Origin: VMCP01 sp964645755
GTDB taxonomy: Bacteria; Bacteroidota; Bacteroidia; NS11-12g; UBA955
DNA: 21,815 bases
Reading direction: 5' to 3'
NCBI GenBank assembly: GCA_964645755.1
Contig: CAZYBT010000038.1
Coordinates: forward strand, 1-21,815
The first letter of the stretch is position 1. Each line of letters begins with the position of its first letter. The notes under the pieces were generated by a model, which did no database searches, was not told the origin of the DNA, and was given only the letters and a program-made list of their open reading frames with translations. The position numbers and the translations under genes are program-made. Below are positions 15,053 through 21,815 of this stretch, in pieces.

Positions 15053-15060
15053 CAAAAATA
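15053..15060 (-). promoter_or_regulatory. -7 box of the purS operon promoter
   Basis: The minus strand reads TATTTTTG followed by CATT and then the GTG start, so transcription would begin within a few bases of the start codon. It lies in the 51-bp gap divergent from the GyrI-like gene, whose own weaker box TAATTTAG is at 15083-15090 on the plus strand. Confidence 0.5.
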
Positions 15061-15099
15061 CCATAAATTCGTCGTTTCAATGTAATTTAGCGAAAAATT

Positions 15100-15753
15100 A
15101 TGAACCGTTTTTCAAAACCTTTTGTTGTTGCTGCGGCTTTTATCCTTGTGTTGATCGCCATTTTGTTGTTTTTATACCACCAAAATGGACATTTATTCGA
15201 TTTTAATTCGCAAAATCAAAGTGAGTTACAGTCAGAAAGGGATACAGCCCAGCCAATGAAAAAGGAAGGATTAATTTTGGCCAATACAGACTATGTTTTG
15301 CAGCAAACTGAAAAGCCTGATATGGTAGTTTTAGGTCGATCATTTACAGCAAATTATGCTGATTTGGCCCAGTTGGTGTCTCAAACTTCTGGATCGCTTA
15401 TTCAATACATCACTCAAAATAAATTGATTATTAAAGGAGCATTGATGTGTGTTTACAACGAAGTTCCAAATACTGAGGGTGATATGGAAATTTTTGTTGG
15501 AATTCCAGTAAACCAAGAAATATCAGGAACAACCTATACCGTTCGGAAATTAAAAGGTGGCAAATTTCATAAGGTTACCGCTAATTCAGAACTTGGAAAA
15601 GGTTCACCTACATGGAAGTCGGTTTGTACCGATTTGGAAAAAAGTGGTCAAAAAATTACATTTCCCATTTTTGAGTATCCTTCCGATTCTCGCAACAGCG
15701 AAATGACAACAGTGATTTCTCAAAGTAATTTGCTCATACCGGTTGTAAAATGA
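15100..15753 (+). CDS. Membrane-anchored GyrI-like (effector-binding fold) protein
   Basis: A 217-residue protein with one N-terminal transmembrane helix (about residues 8-26, VVAAAFILVLIAILLFLYH), a polar linker, and a C-terminal domain from about residue 75. The order GALMCVYNEVPNTEGDMEIF, VGIPVNQEISG, LKGGKFHKVTANSELGKGSP, TWKSVCTDLEKSGQ, FPIFEYPSD and LLIPV matches the GyrI-like/AraC effector-binding fold, including the lone ligand-pocket glutamate region (DMEIFVGIPV). There is no DNA-binding domain, so a sensing or small-molecule-binding role in the envelope is an inference. The stop overlaps the next start as ATGA, coupling it to the LD-carboxypeptidase. Family assignment rests on pattern and is moderately sure. 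Confidence 0.75.
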   Translation: MNRFSKPFVVAAAFILVLIAILLFLYHQNGHLFDFNSQNQSELQSERDTAQPMKKEGLILANTDYVLQQTEKPDMVVLGRSFTANYADLAQLVSQTSGSLIQYITQNKLIIKGALMCVYNEVPNTEGDMEIFVGIPVNQEISGTTYTVRKLKGGKFHKVTANSELGKGSPTWKSVCTDLEKSGQKITFPIFEYPSDSRNSEMTTVISQSNLLIPVVK

Positions 15754-16640
15754 TTGTCCCAAAGTACTTGCAACCAGGAGACACAATTGCCATTGTTGCG
15801 CCAGCGAGGAGTATCAAACTTCCGGAAACAAAAAAATTTCAAACCTGGGCCAAAAGTTGTGGATGGAATGTGGTTTTTTCACCAAATTTGTTCGGTGAAT
15901 ATCATCAGTTTTCAGGAACTGCTGAAAACAGGGCTCAAGATTTGAAGTGGGCGGCAGAAAATACTGAGGTTAAAGCTGTTTTCTGTGCAAGAGGTGGCTA
16001 TGGGTGTACCCAACTGTTAGAAAAAATTACCGATATAGATTTTTTGTCGAATCCAAAATGGTGGATAGGCTTTTCAGACATTACAACGCTGCATCTCACC
16101 TTTCAAAATCAAGGTTTGGCTTCAATACATGGCCCTATGGTGATGCAGTTTAATCTTGAAAATCCTCACCACGAACTCAATCAACGGTATCTGTTTAATG
16201 CATTAACAGGCAATGCAAATTATTATGGATTAAGAAATTGCGAAATAATGAACCATGCTTCTTTTGAGGGACAGTTGGTTGGAGGTAATTTGTCGCTTTT
16301 GTTTGCGCATAGTGGCATTGTTGCTAAAAATTATAAAGGGAAAGTTCTGTTTATCGAAGATTTAGATGAGTATTTATATCATATGGATCGGATGATATGT
16401 TCACTTAAAATGGCTGGAACTTTCAAAGGAATTAAGGCTTTAATTGTTGGTTCTATGATAGATATGAAAGACCATACAATTCCATTTGGTAAAAATATCA
16501 AAGAAATTATTTTGGAAAATCTTGAAAATGAAGGGTTTCCAATAATTTTTGATTTTCCTGCAGGTCACGACCAACAAAATATTGCGTTAAAATTGGGAAT
16601 CAATTGTACCTTTGACGGACATACATTTTCACAAATTTAA
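15750..16640 (+). CDS. ldcA: LD-carboxypeptidase (peptidase S66, LdcA-like)
   Basis: A 296-residue serine peptidase that removes the terminal D-alanine from murein tetrapeptides during peptidoglycan recycling. The S66 layout is clear: LQPGDTIAIVAPAR at the start, CARGGYGCTQLL at 79-90, the nucleophile S109 in WIGFSDITTLHL, GGNLSLL at 178-184, the catalytic glutamate E203 in FIEDLDE and the histidine H273 in DFPAGHDQQNIAL. There is no signal peptide, which fits cytoplasmic recycling. It is coupled by ATGA to the upstream GyrI-like gene. S66 also includes microcin-immunity (MccF) relatives, but the motifs and context favour a recycling enzyme. Confidence 0.92.
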   Translation: MIVPKYLQPGDTIAIVAPARSIKLPETKKFQTWAKSCGWNVVFSPNLFGEYHQFSGTAENRAQDLKWAAENTEVKAVFCARGGYGCTQLLEKITDIDFLSNPKWWIGFSDITTLHLTFQNQGLASIHGPMVMQFNLENPHHELNQRYLFNALTGNANYYGLRNCEIMNHASFEGQLVGGNLSLLFAHSGIVAKNYKGKVLFIEDLDEYLYHMDRMICSLKMAGTFKGIKALIVGSMIDMKDHTIPFGKNIKEIILENLENEGFPIIFDFPAGHDQQNIALKLGINCTFDGHTFSQI

Positions 16641-16652
16641 AAAAAGAGAGTT

Positions 16653-17114
16653 TTGATTTCGAGTAAAACATATATCGCCATTACTAAATTTGGTATTGTA
16701 GGGGGATTGTCTTTTCTGATAGATATATCTGTGTACTATTTGTTGAGTCAGTTTTTACCTACTGCTTTAGCCAAAAGTTTGGGAATCATTGTTGCAACTT
16801 ATGTGAATTATCAATTAAATAAGCATTGGACATGGGGTCAAAAAGACAGCAATAAGGGTCGTTTGGCGAAATATTTGTTGTTGTATTTGGTCAGCGGATT
16901 AACAAATGTTGGAACCAATGAAATCTTGTTGCATTTGATACCTGATACTGAATTGGCGGCAAACTTTGTTTACCCCAATTCTACCCGAATATCCACACAT
17001 ATTTTCAGCGTAAAAGTGGATAAGATTGCGGCTGTTTTAGGAGCAACAATCATGGGAATGGTTATCAATTTTTTGGGACAAAAACTTTGGGTTTTCTCTG
17101 AAAAAGAGAATTAA
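16653..17114 (+). CDS. GtrA-like four-helix membrane protein
   Basis: A 153-residue inner-membrane protein of the GtrA family, small four-helix proteins linked to transfer of lipid-linked sugars for cell-surface polysaccharides. Helices are at about 12-33, 38-55, 72-96 and 125-147. Family marks are KFGIVGGLSFLIDISVYYLL, ATYVNYQLNKHWTWG and MGMVINFLGQKLWVF. The loop between helices three and four is long (about residues 97-124). The only reasonable start is the TTG at 16653, preceded by AGAGAG; no ATG occurs until late in the frame. It lies 12 bp after ldcA. No glycosyltransferase is adjacent, so its partner is unknown. Confidence 0.85.
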   Translation: MISSKTYIAITKFGIVGGLSFLIDISVYYLLSQFLPTALAKSLGIIVATYVNYQLNKHWTWGQKDSNKGRLAKYLLLYLVSGLTNVGTNEILLHLIPDTELAANFVYPNSTRISTHIFSVKVDKIAAVLGATIMGMVINFLGQKLWVFSEKEN

Positions 17115-17116
17115 TC

Positions 17117-17147
17117 TACATTTGTCGAATCACAATTCTTAACTTTG
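17117..17147 (+). promoter_or_regulatory. Two candidate -7 boxes upstream of the RicT/PSP1 gene
   Basis: TACATTTG at 17117-17124 and TAACTTTG at 17140-17147 both match TAnnTTTG. The second would give a leader of about 40 bases that includes the small hairpin at 17162-17176. The TTTG of the first box lies 15 bp before the second and is too close to be a standard -33 element. Confidence 0.45.
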
Positions 17148-17161
17148 TAAAATTGAAACAT

Positions 17162-17176
17162 TGTTGCTTGGCAACA
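17162..17176 (+). repeat. Short inverted repeat in the RicT/PSP1 gene leader
   Basis: TGTTGC, loop TTG, GCAACA is a perfect 6-bp inverted repeat in the expected 5' leader, 19 bp before the ATG. It has no U-tract, so it is not a terminator. It could be an RNA hairpin or a protein-binding palindrome. Function is unknown. Confidence 0.5.
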
Positions 17177-17195
17177 TCTTAAAATATATAAAAAT

Positions 17196-18677
17196 ATGGC
17201 TTGTTCATCATGTGGTACAAAAAGTGGCGGTTGCGCACCTTCGGGGTGTAAGAGCAACGGAACTTGTGGAACGAGCGGCTGTAATGCGTTAAATGTCTAT
17301 GACTGGTTTAAGGACATGGACCTTCCGGATGGTTATAAACCATTTGATATAGTAGAAGTTAGATTTAAAGGCAGTCGCAAAGAGTTCTTCAGGAATACAC
17401 ACAATTTAGATTTATACACCGGCGATTACGTTGTGTGCGAAAGTAGTTTTGGTTATGACATTGGAACTGTTTCTGCCACTGGCGAAATTGTAAGATTGCA
17501 ATTGAAAAAATACAGGGTCAGAGAAGATTCTGAGGATTTATTACCGATTCTTAGGGTTGCTGGCGAAAAGGACATGGAAAAATACGATGTTGCAAAATCG
17601 AAAGAAAATGCAACATTAGAGAAGGCGAGAACCATTTCTTTTGAGCTGAATTTGGCAATGAAAATTTCAGACATTGAGTTTCAGGGTGATGGCAGAAAAG
17701 TAATTTTCTTTTACACCGCCGAGGCAAGGGTTGATTTCCGTGAATTGATTAAGCGTTATGCCGAAGAGTTCAAGGTGAAAATTGAAATGCGCCATATCAG
17801 TTACCGTGAGGAAGCTTCTAGATTGGGCGGAATAGGCGTTTGTGGCAGAGAACTTTGCTGCTCTACTTGGTTAACCGATTATAAACAAGTGAACACAGGT
17901 GCCGCACGTTCTCAAAATTTAAGCATCAATATGGAAAAATTAGCCGGACAATGCGGTCGTTTGAAGTGTTGCTTGAATTATGAGCTCGATATGTATTTGG
18001 AAGCAACAGAAGCCTTCCCAAAGGCTAAAATCGTGAAAATAGACACGGTATCTGGAACTGCTTTTGCAAGAAAAACTGATATTTTGAAACAATTGATGTG
18101 GTTTTCTTATGACGATAGTCAAACTTGGATTCCTTTGCCTGTTGAAAAAGTGAATGAGTGCATGGAAAACAATAAAAATGGTATTCAAGTTCCTGCATTA
18201 ACAGATCTTGCTCCTGCGAATGAAATTTTAGCAAAAGTAATTGCCGACGAAAAGGCCAATGATTTTATTGACAATGCTGAGCTCTTGAAGGATAATGAAT
18301 TTGAAGGGTTGAAAAAGCTCGACAATAACAAGGGGCCAAGAGATCGAAACAATCGCAATAGAAACAATCAGAATAGAAGAGACGGTGGTCCAAATAACAA
18401 TCAAAACAGGAACAATAGACCAGGATTTGATAAAAATAAACCAAACAATCAGGGTCAGAACCAAAATCGTCCAAACAACAACTCGTCGCAAAACAACCAA
18501 AACCGTTCCGTTGAAGGTGCTCCAAAGCCTTTAGGAGAAAATCAAGGTTCAAATAACAATCAGCCGCGCAATCAAAATAAAAATCGCAAGCCTTACAACA
18601 AAAATAGAGGTCCACGAAATCAAGATGGAGGAAACGGAAATTCTGGAGGAACTCCACCACCTCCACCACAATCTTAA
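17196..18677 (+). CDS. ricT: RicT/PSP1 family protein with two cysteine clusters and an Asn/Arg-rich tail
   Basis: A 493-residue PSP1 (RicT/YaaT) family protein. In Bacillus, RicT works in an Fe-S-containing RicA-RicF-RicT complex that affects RNase Y and developmental signalling; the role in Bacteroidota is unproven. Residues 3-29 are a Cys/Gly-rich leader with seven cysteines (CSSCGTKSGGC...CGTSGC). The PSP1 core follows (DIVEVRFKGSRKEFF, GDYVVCESSFGYDIGTV, VIFFYTAEARVDFRELIK). Two CGRxxCC motifs are at 216-222 (CGRELCC) and 253-259 (CGRLKCC). From about residue 376 the tail is low-complexity Asn, Arg, Gln and Gly, ending in five prolines. The N-terminal cluster and tail look disordered or metal- or RNA-binding. 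A terminator follows directly. Confidence 0.88.
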   Translation: MACSSCGTKSGGCAPSGCKSNGTCGTSGCNALNVYDWFKDMDLPDGYKPFDIVEVRFKGSRKEFFRNTHNLDLYTGDYVVCESSFGYDIGTVSATGEIVRLQLKKYRVREDSEDLLPILRVAGEKDMEKYDVAKSKENATLEKARTISFELNLAMKISDIEFQGDGRKVIFFYTAEARVDFRELIKRYAEEFKVKIEMRHISYREEASRLGGIGVCGRELCCSTWLTDYKQVNTGAARSQNLSINMEKLAGQCGRLKCCLNYELDMYLEATEAFPKAKIVKIDTVSGTAFARKTDILKQLMWFSYDDSQTWIPLPVEKVNECMENNKNGIQVPALTDLAPANEILAKVIADEKANDFIDNAELLKDNEFEGLKKLDNNKGPRDRNNRNRNNQNRRDGGPNNNQNRNNRPGFDKNKPNNQGQNQNRPNNNSSQNNQNRSVEGAPKPLGENQGSNNNQPRNQNKNRKPYNKNRGPRNQDGGNGNSGGTPPPPPQS

Positions 18678-18683
18678 TATGAA

Positions 18684-18706
18684 AAAGGCCGCTAAATGCG
18701 GCCTTT
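18684..18706. terminator. Intrinsic terminator between ricT and the Spy-like gene
   Basis: Perfect 9-bp arms AAAGGCCGC (18684-18692) and GCGGCCTTT (18698-18706) enclose a TAAAT loop, with T-rich sequence after it and A-rich sequence before it. It therefore serves both convergent genes; it lies 7 bp after the ricT stop and 3 bp beyond the stop of the opposite gene. Confidence 0.88.
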
Positions 18707-18708
18707 CT

Positions 18709-19059
18709 TTATTCATCTTTGTGCTTGCGTTTCATCTTCTTTTCCCTCTTTTTCATCATTGCGTCCGCTTTTTTCATTTGTTCTGCAGTCAAAATGCCCT
18801 GCAATTGATTTTTGTGATTGTCGTGAATAGCCTTTTTTCTGTTTTGAACTTCAATTTTAAGGTTTTCTTTTTCTTGAATTGCCTTCAAATTTGCATCCCT
18901 AACCAATGGAACTTGTGCGTCGGTAAGGTTGAGAGATTTTTTCATTCTTTCAGTTTGTTTATCAGCTTTTTGCTCAATGCTGAGCTTGTTGTTTTTGTCG
19001 GTTTGCGCGTTTGCCATTCCAGCCAAACTTAACGCCATGATGAAGCATAATTTTTTCAT
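18709..19059 (-). CDS. Small exported Spy/CpxP-like protein with two LTxxQ motifs
   Basis: A 116-residue secreted protein. Residues 1-18 (MKKLCFIMALSLAGMANA) are a signal peptide. The mature part is helical and highly charged. It carries two LTxxQ-type motifs, LTDAQ at 45-49 and LTAEQ at 90-94, the hallmark of the Spy/CpxP family of periplasmic chaperones and stress sensors, and ends in a Lys-rich tail (KKREKKMKRKHKDE). Bacteroidota have many such proteins, several annotated as DUF4890. It stands alone between two terminators, so it is a single-gene unit. No clean -7 box is seen; TAAGTTTA and TACTTTTT upstream are one base off. The precise role is unknown. Confidence 0.8.
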   Translation of the reverse strand: MKKLCFIMALSLAGMANAQTDKNNKLSIEQKADKQTERMKKSLNLTDAQVPLVRDANLKAIQEKENLKIEVQNRKKAIHDNHKNQLQGILTAEQMKKADAMMKKREKKMKRKHKDE

Positions 19060-19164
19060 AATTTAAAAAGTAGATTTTTGTTAAACTTATATATTAAACG
19101 AATCATACGACACATATGTTACAATTTTATGGAAAATAGAAGGAGGCAATTGTATATAAAACGA

Positions 19165-19190
19165 AAAAGCCCCTATTTTCAGGGGCTTTT
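19165..19190. terminator. Intrinsic terminator downstream of carB
   Basis: Arms AAAAGCCCCT (19165-19174) and AGGGGCTTTT (19181-19190) pair over 10 bp around a 6-base loop. On the minus strand the stem is followed by a T-run, ending carB transcription 18 bp past its stop. It could also act in the other direction. Confidence 0.9.
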
Positions 19191-19207
19191 ATGAATTTAA
19201 AATGGAT

Positions 19208-21815
19208 TTAATATGATAAATACATGCTTTTTTGCTTGTAAAGCTCTCTGAATACAGGATCTTTAAGATCTTTGATAAAGAGAATAGCTTCTCCTGTACT
19301 TTTCATTTCTGGACCTAATTCGCGGTTTACGTTAGGGAATTTATCGAAACTAAATACAGGTTGTTTAATTGCCCAACCAGCTGGTCGGTTTGGAATGGTA
19401 AAGTCGGTAATTTTATTTACTCCCAACATCACTTTCATGGCCATGTTTACATAAGGAACATCATATGCTTTACAAATGAAAGGTACGGTTCTAGAAGCTC
19501 TCGGATTTGCTTCAATCACATAAACATCTTCCCCTTTGATTGCAAACTGAATATTAAGTAAGCCCTTAACATTTAATGCTTTGGCAATTTTTGTGGTGTA
19601 TTCTTCCATTTGTGAAAGAACTTTATCACTCAAATTAAAAGGAGGAAGTACTGCACTACTGTCGCCACTGTGAATTCCAGCAGGTTCAATGTGTTCCATC
19701 ATTCCAATGATATGTACATTTTCACCGTCGCAAATACAGTCAGATTCTGCTTCCTCAGCTCTGTCTAAGAAGTGATCAATGAGTACCCTGTTGCCAGGTA
19801 AATTACCCAATAATTTTACTACGGCCTTTTCTAAATCTTCATCGTTGATTACAATCACCATCCCTTGTCCCCCAAGAACATAACTCGGTCTAACAAGCAC
19901 AGGGTAACCTACTTGGTTCGCAATTTTAATCGCTTCCTCAGCGTCTAAAGCCACACCATATTTAGGATAAGGAATGTTCAATTCAGCGAGCAAATCACTG
20001 AAGCGACCTCTGTCTTCAGCAATGTCCATATTGTCAAAAGAAGTACCAATAATTTTGATTCCTTTTTCGTGAAGTTTTTCAGCAAGTTTCAATGCTGTTT
20101 GACCGCCTAATTGTACTACAACACCTTCAGGTTTCTCATTTTCAATGAGTTCCCATAAATGTTCCCAATAAATTGGTTCGAAATACAACTTATCTGCCAT
20201 GTCAAAATCTGTACTTACCGTTTCAGGATTACAGTTAATCATGATGGCTTCATAACCTGCTTCGCGGGCTGCCAATATACCGTGAACACAAGAATAATCG
20301 AATTCAATTCCTTGTCCAATTCGGTTGGGACCACTTCCTAAAACAAAGACTTTCTTTTTGTCGGAGAAAACACTTTCGTTTTCTTTTTCAAAAGTTGAGT
20401 AAAAGTAATTGGTAGGACTTGGGAATTCGGCGCTACAAGTATCAACCATTTTGTAAACCCTTTTAATTCCATAAGATTTACGTTTTTCGTAGACATGTTC
20501 CGCAGTGGTATTTCCACCCATAAGCCAAGCAATTTGTTCGTCGGAAAATCCTTTTTCTTTTGCAGTTCTCAAAAGAGATTCAGCAATATTGTCGATGTTA
20601 TAGCGGCGAATTTCTGTTTCAGTTTTCACTAAATCGGCAATTTGTTCAAGGAACCAACGGTCAATTCTGGTGATTTTTTGCACAGAGGAGATTGGAACTC
20701 CAAGGGAAAGAGCGTCTTTTACTTGGAAAACACGGTTCCAGCTGGCATGTTCCAAGCCGTGAACCAATTCTTCAAGGTTTCTGCTGCTTTTACCGTCTGC
20801 ACCTAAGCCGTGTCGGCCGATTTCTAAGCTCTGACAAGCCTTTTGCAGGGCTTCTTGGAAGCTTCTTCCAATGGCCATAACTTCACCCACACTCTTCATT
20901 TGTAACCCTAAGGTCTTGTCTGAACCATGGAATTTGTCGAAGTTCCAACGAGGAATTTTCACAATTACATAATCAATTGCAGGTTCAAAAAATGCACTGG
21001 TAGTTTTGGTAACAGGGTTTTTTAATTCATCCAAATAATACCCGATAGCCAATTTAGCTGCGATTTTGGCAATTGGATAACCCGTAGCTTTAGAAGCCAA
21101 TGCTGAACTTCTACTTACACGGGGATTGATTTCAATTGCAATGATGTCTTCATTTTCTGGATTGACAGAAAACTGAACATTGCATCCACCGGCAAATACT
21201 CCCATCGAACGCATCATTTTGAACGACATGTCCCTCATTCTTTGGAAGGTGGTGTCGCTCAATGTCATTGCTGGAGCAACTGTGATACTATCGCCAGTAT
21301 GAATTCCCATTGGGTCAAAATTCTCAATGGTACAAATAATGGCAATATCATCTTTGGAATCGCGGAGCAATTCTAATTCATACTCTTTCCAACCTAAAAC
21401 GGCTTTTTCAACGAGAACTTCATGTACCGGACTCGCTTCTAATCCTCTTTGCAGTGCTCGGTCGAAATCTTCTTTCTTGTGAACGAAGCTTCCACCCGTA
21501 CCTCCAAGTGTATATGATGGGCGAATGACAAGAGGAAAGCCAATTCTTTGCGCAATTTCTTTTCCTTCTAAAAAGCTATTGGCCACTTGGCTTGGAGCTA
21601 CTCCTACACCTAATTCAACCATGAGTTGGCGGAACTTTTCGCGGTCTTCCATTTTGTCTATTGCCGCAATGTTTACACCGATGATTCTACAGTTGTACTT
21701 CTCCCAAAGCCCAATTTCTTCGGCTTCTTTTGCAAGATTTAATGCGGTTTGTCCACCCATAGTTGGCAATACAGCGTCTATATCTTGCTCTTGAAGAATT
21801 TGTTCAATACTTTGA
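19208..21815 (-). CDS. carB: Carbamoyl-phosphate synthase large subunit (N-terminus outside window)
   Basis: The large subunit makes carbamoyl phosphate from bicarbonate, ATP and glutamine-derived ammonia for pyrimidine and arginine synthesis. The minus frame is open from the window edge for 868 codons to the stop at 19208. The first visible residues include DAVLPTMGGQTALNLA, so roughly 70 N-terminal residues lie outside. Two ATP-grasp halves are present: the carboxyphosphate half with RPSYTLGGTGG and ENFDPMGIHTGDS, and the carbamate half with GSGPNRIGQGIEFDYSCVH, RPSYVLGGQGM and EHIEPAGIHSGDSSAVLPP. The protein ends soon after FDKFPNVNRELGPEMKSTGE, so the roughly 140-residue MGS-like allosteric domain of E. 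coli CarB is absent. A 10-bp-stem terminator follows. The apparent start at 21769 is a TTG inside the gene. Confidence 0.95.
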   Translation of the reverse strand, partial: QSIEQILQEQDIDAVLPTMGGQTALNLAKEAEEIGLWEKYNCRIIGVNIAAIDKMEDREKFRQLMVELGVGVAPSQVANSFLEGKEIAQRIGFPLVIRPSYTLGGTGGSFVHKKEDFDRALQRGLEASPVHEVLVEKAVLGWKEYELELLRDSKDDIAIICTIENFDPMGIHTGDSITVAPAMTLSDTTFQRMRDMSFKMMRSMGVFAGGCNVQFSVNPENEDIIAIEINPRVSRSSALASKATGYPIAKIAAKLAIGYYLDELKNPVTKTTSAFFEPAIDYVIVKIPRWNFDKFHGSDKTLGLQMKSVGEVMAIGRSFQEALQKACQSLEIGRHGLGADGKSSRNLEELVHGLEHASWNRVFQVKDALSLGVPISSVQKITRIDRWFLEQIADLVKTETEIRRYNIDNIAESLLRTAKEKGFSDEQIAWLMGGNTTAEHVYEKRKSYGIKRVYKMVDTCSAEFPSPTNYFYSTFEKENESVFSDKKKVFVLGSGPNRIGQGIEFDYSCVHGILAAREAGYEAIMINCNPETVSTDFDMADKLYFEPIYWEHLWELIENEKPEGVVVQLGGQTALKLAEKLHEKGIKIIGTSFDNMDIAEDRGRFSDLLAELNIPYPKYGVALDAEEAIKIANQVGYPVLVRPSYVLGGQGMVIVINDEDLEKAVVKLLGNLPGNRVLIDHFLDRAEEAESDCICDGENVHIIGMMEHIEPAGIHSGDSSAVLPPFNLSDKVLSQMEEYTTKIAKALNVKGLLNIQFAIKGEDVYVIEANPRASRTVPFICKAYDVPYVNMAMKVMLGVNKITDFTIPNRPAGWAIKQPVFSFDKFPNVNRELGPEMKSTGEAILFIKDLKDPVFRELYKQKSMYLSY

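Noticed and set aside
18185..18669. Minus-strand open frames opposite the ricT tail
   Set aside because: They arise from the repetitive Asn/Arg codons of the tail, which leave the opposite strand free of stops; the translations are biased Val/Ile/Phe/Cys runs.
18321..18677. Possible tandem repeat or CRISPR-like array in the A-rich tail of ricT
   Set aside because: The DNA has no exact repeat unit or spacing; it is codon-level low complexity within an intact frame.
19129..19194. A 21-codon frame with AGGAGG nearby, between carB and the Spy-like gene
   Set aside because: It reads through the carB terminator, Shine-Dalgarno sites are not used much in this phylum, and the peptide has no recognisable features.
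21525..21794. Plus-strand 89-codon frame at the right edge
   Set aside because: It is antisense to carB, whose frame continues past the window edge.
1..21815. tRNA, rRNA, insertion sequences, integrases, defence genes
   Set aside because: All intergenic gaps are under 150 bp and none shows a cloverleaf, transposase remnant or att-like repeat; no coding frame resembles a mobile or defence protein.

Overview
The window is a gene-dense stretch of a low-GC chromosome from a member of the Bacteroidota, probably a Flavobacteriales-like lineage. Three things point there: -7 promoter boxes of the TAnnTTTG type just upstream of genes and almost no Shine-Dalgarno sequences; two secreted proteins with C-terminal type IX secretion (T9SS) sorting domains; and families typical of the phylum (DUF4286, DUF4403, a nusB-DUF1573-yajC-coaE cluster, a RicT/PSP1 protein with a cysteine-rich N-terminus). 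There is no tRNA, rRNA, insertion sequence, prophage, CRISPR array or other mobile element, and no stretch over 300 bp without a gene.

Layout. At 1-660 (minus) is the N-terminal half of an acyl-CoA dehydrogenase cut by the window edge. Divergent from it, an ISC-type [2Fe-2S] ferredoxin (780) and IscX (1169) form an iron-sulfur pair. A secreted M43-type metalloprotease (1484-2854) ends tail-to-tail with a small unknown helical protein (2844-3203, minus). The plus-strand run nusB-DUF1573 lipoprotein-yajC-coaE (3328-5722) overlaps the end of pyrF (5696-6505, minus). Divergent from pyrF is a 1241-residue repetitive T9SS cargo protein (6549-10274), overlapped by 4 bp by a DUF4403 lipoprotein gene (10271-11665). 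A perfect 24-bp inverted repeat ends this run and faces gapA (11733-12716, minus). Upstream of gapA is the minus-strand run purS-DUF4286-mnmH(selU)-SDR (15048 down to 12771). Divergent from purS are a membrane-anchored GyrI-like protein, an LD-carboxypeptidase and a GtrA-like membrane protein (15100-17114). Then come the RicT/PSP1 protein (17196-18677), a terminator, a Spy/CpxP-like periplasmic protein (minus), another terminator, and the C-terminal part of carB (19208-21815, minus), whose start lies outside the window.

How the genes relate. Most are housekeeping: pyrimidine synthesis (carB, pyrF), purine synthesis (purS), glycolysis (gapA), CoA synthesis (coaE), Fe-S maturation (fdx, iscX), protein export (yajC), transcription (nusB) and tRNA modification (mnmH). 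The envelope group comprises the two T9SS cargoes, two lipoproteins, the LD-carboxypeptidase, GtrA and the Spy-like protein.

I did not find a clearly new defence, mobile or biosynthetic system. The best leads are the seven-module secreted protein coupled to the DUF4403 lipoprotein, the purS-DUF4286-selU gene order, the RicT protein with two cysteine clusters and an Asn/Arg tail, the GyrI-like/LD-carboxypeptidase pair, and recurring TATnTTTGCA promoter boxes that leave very short leaders.
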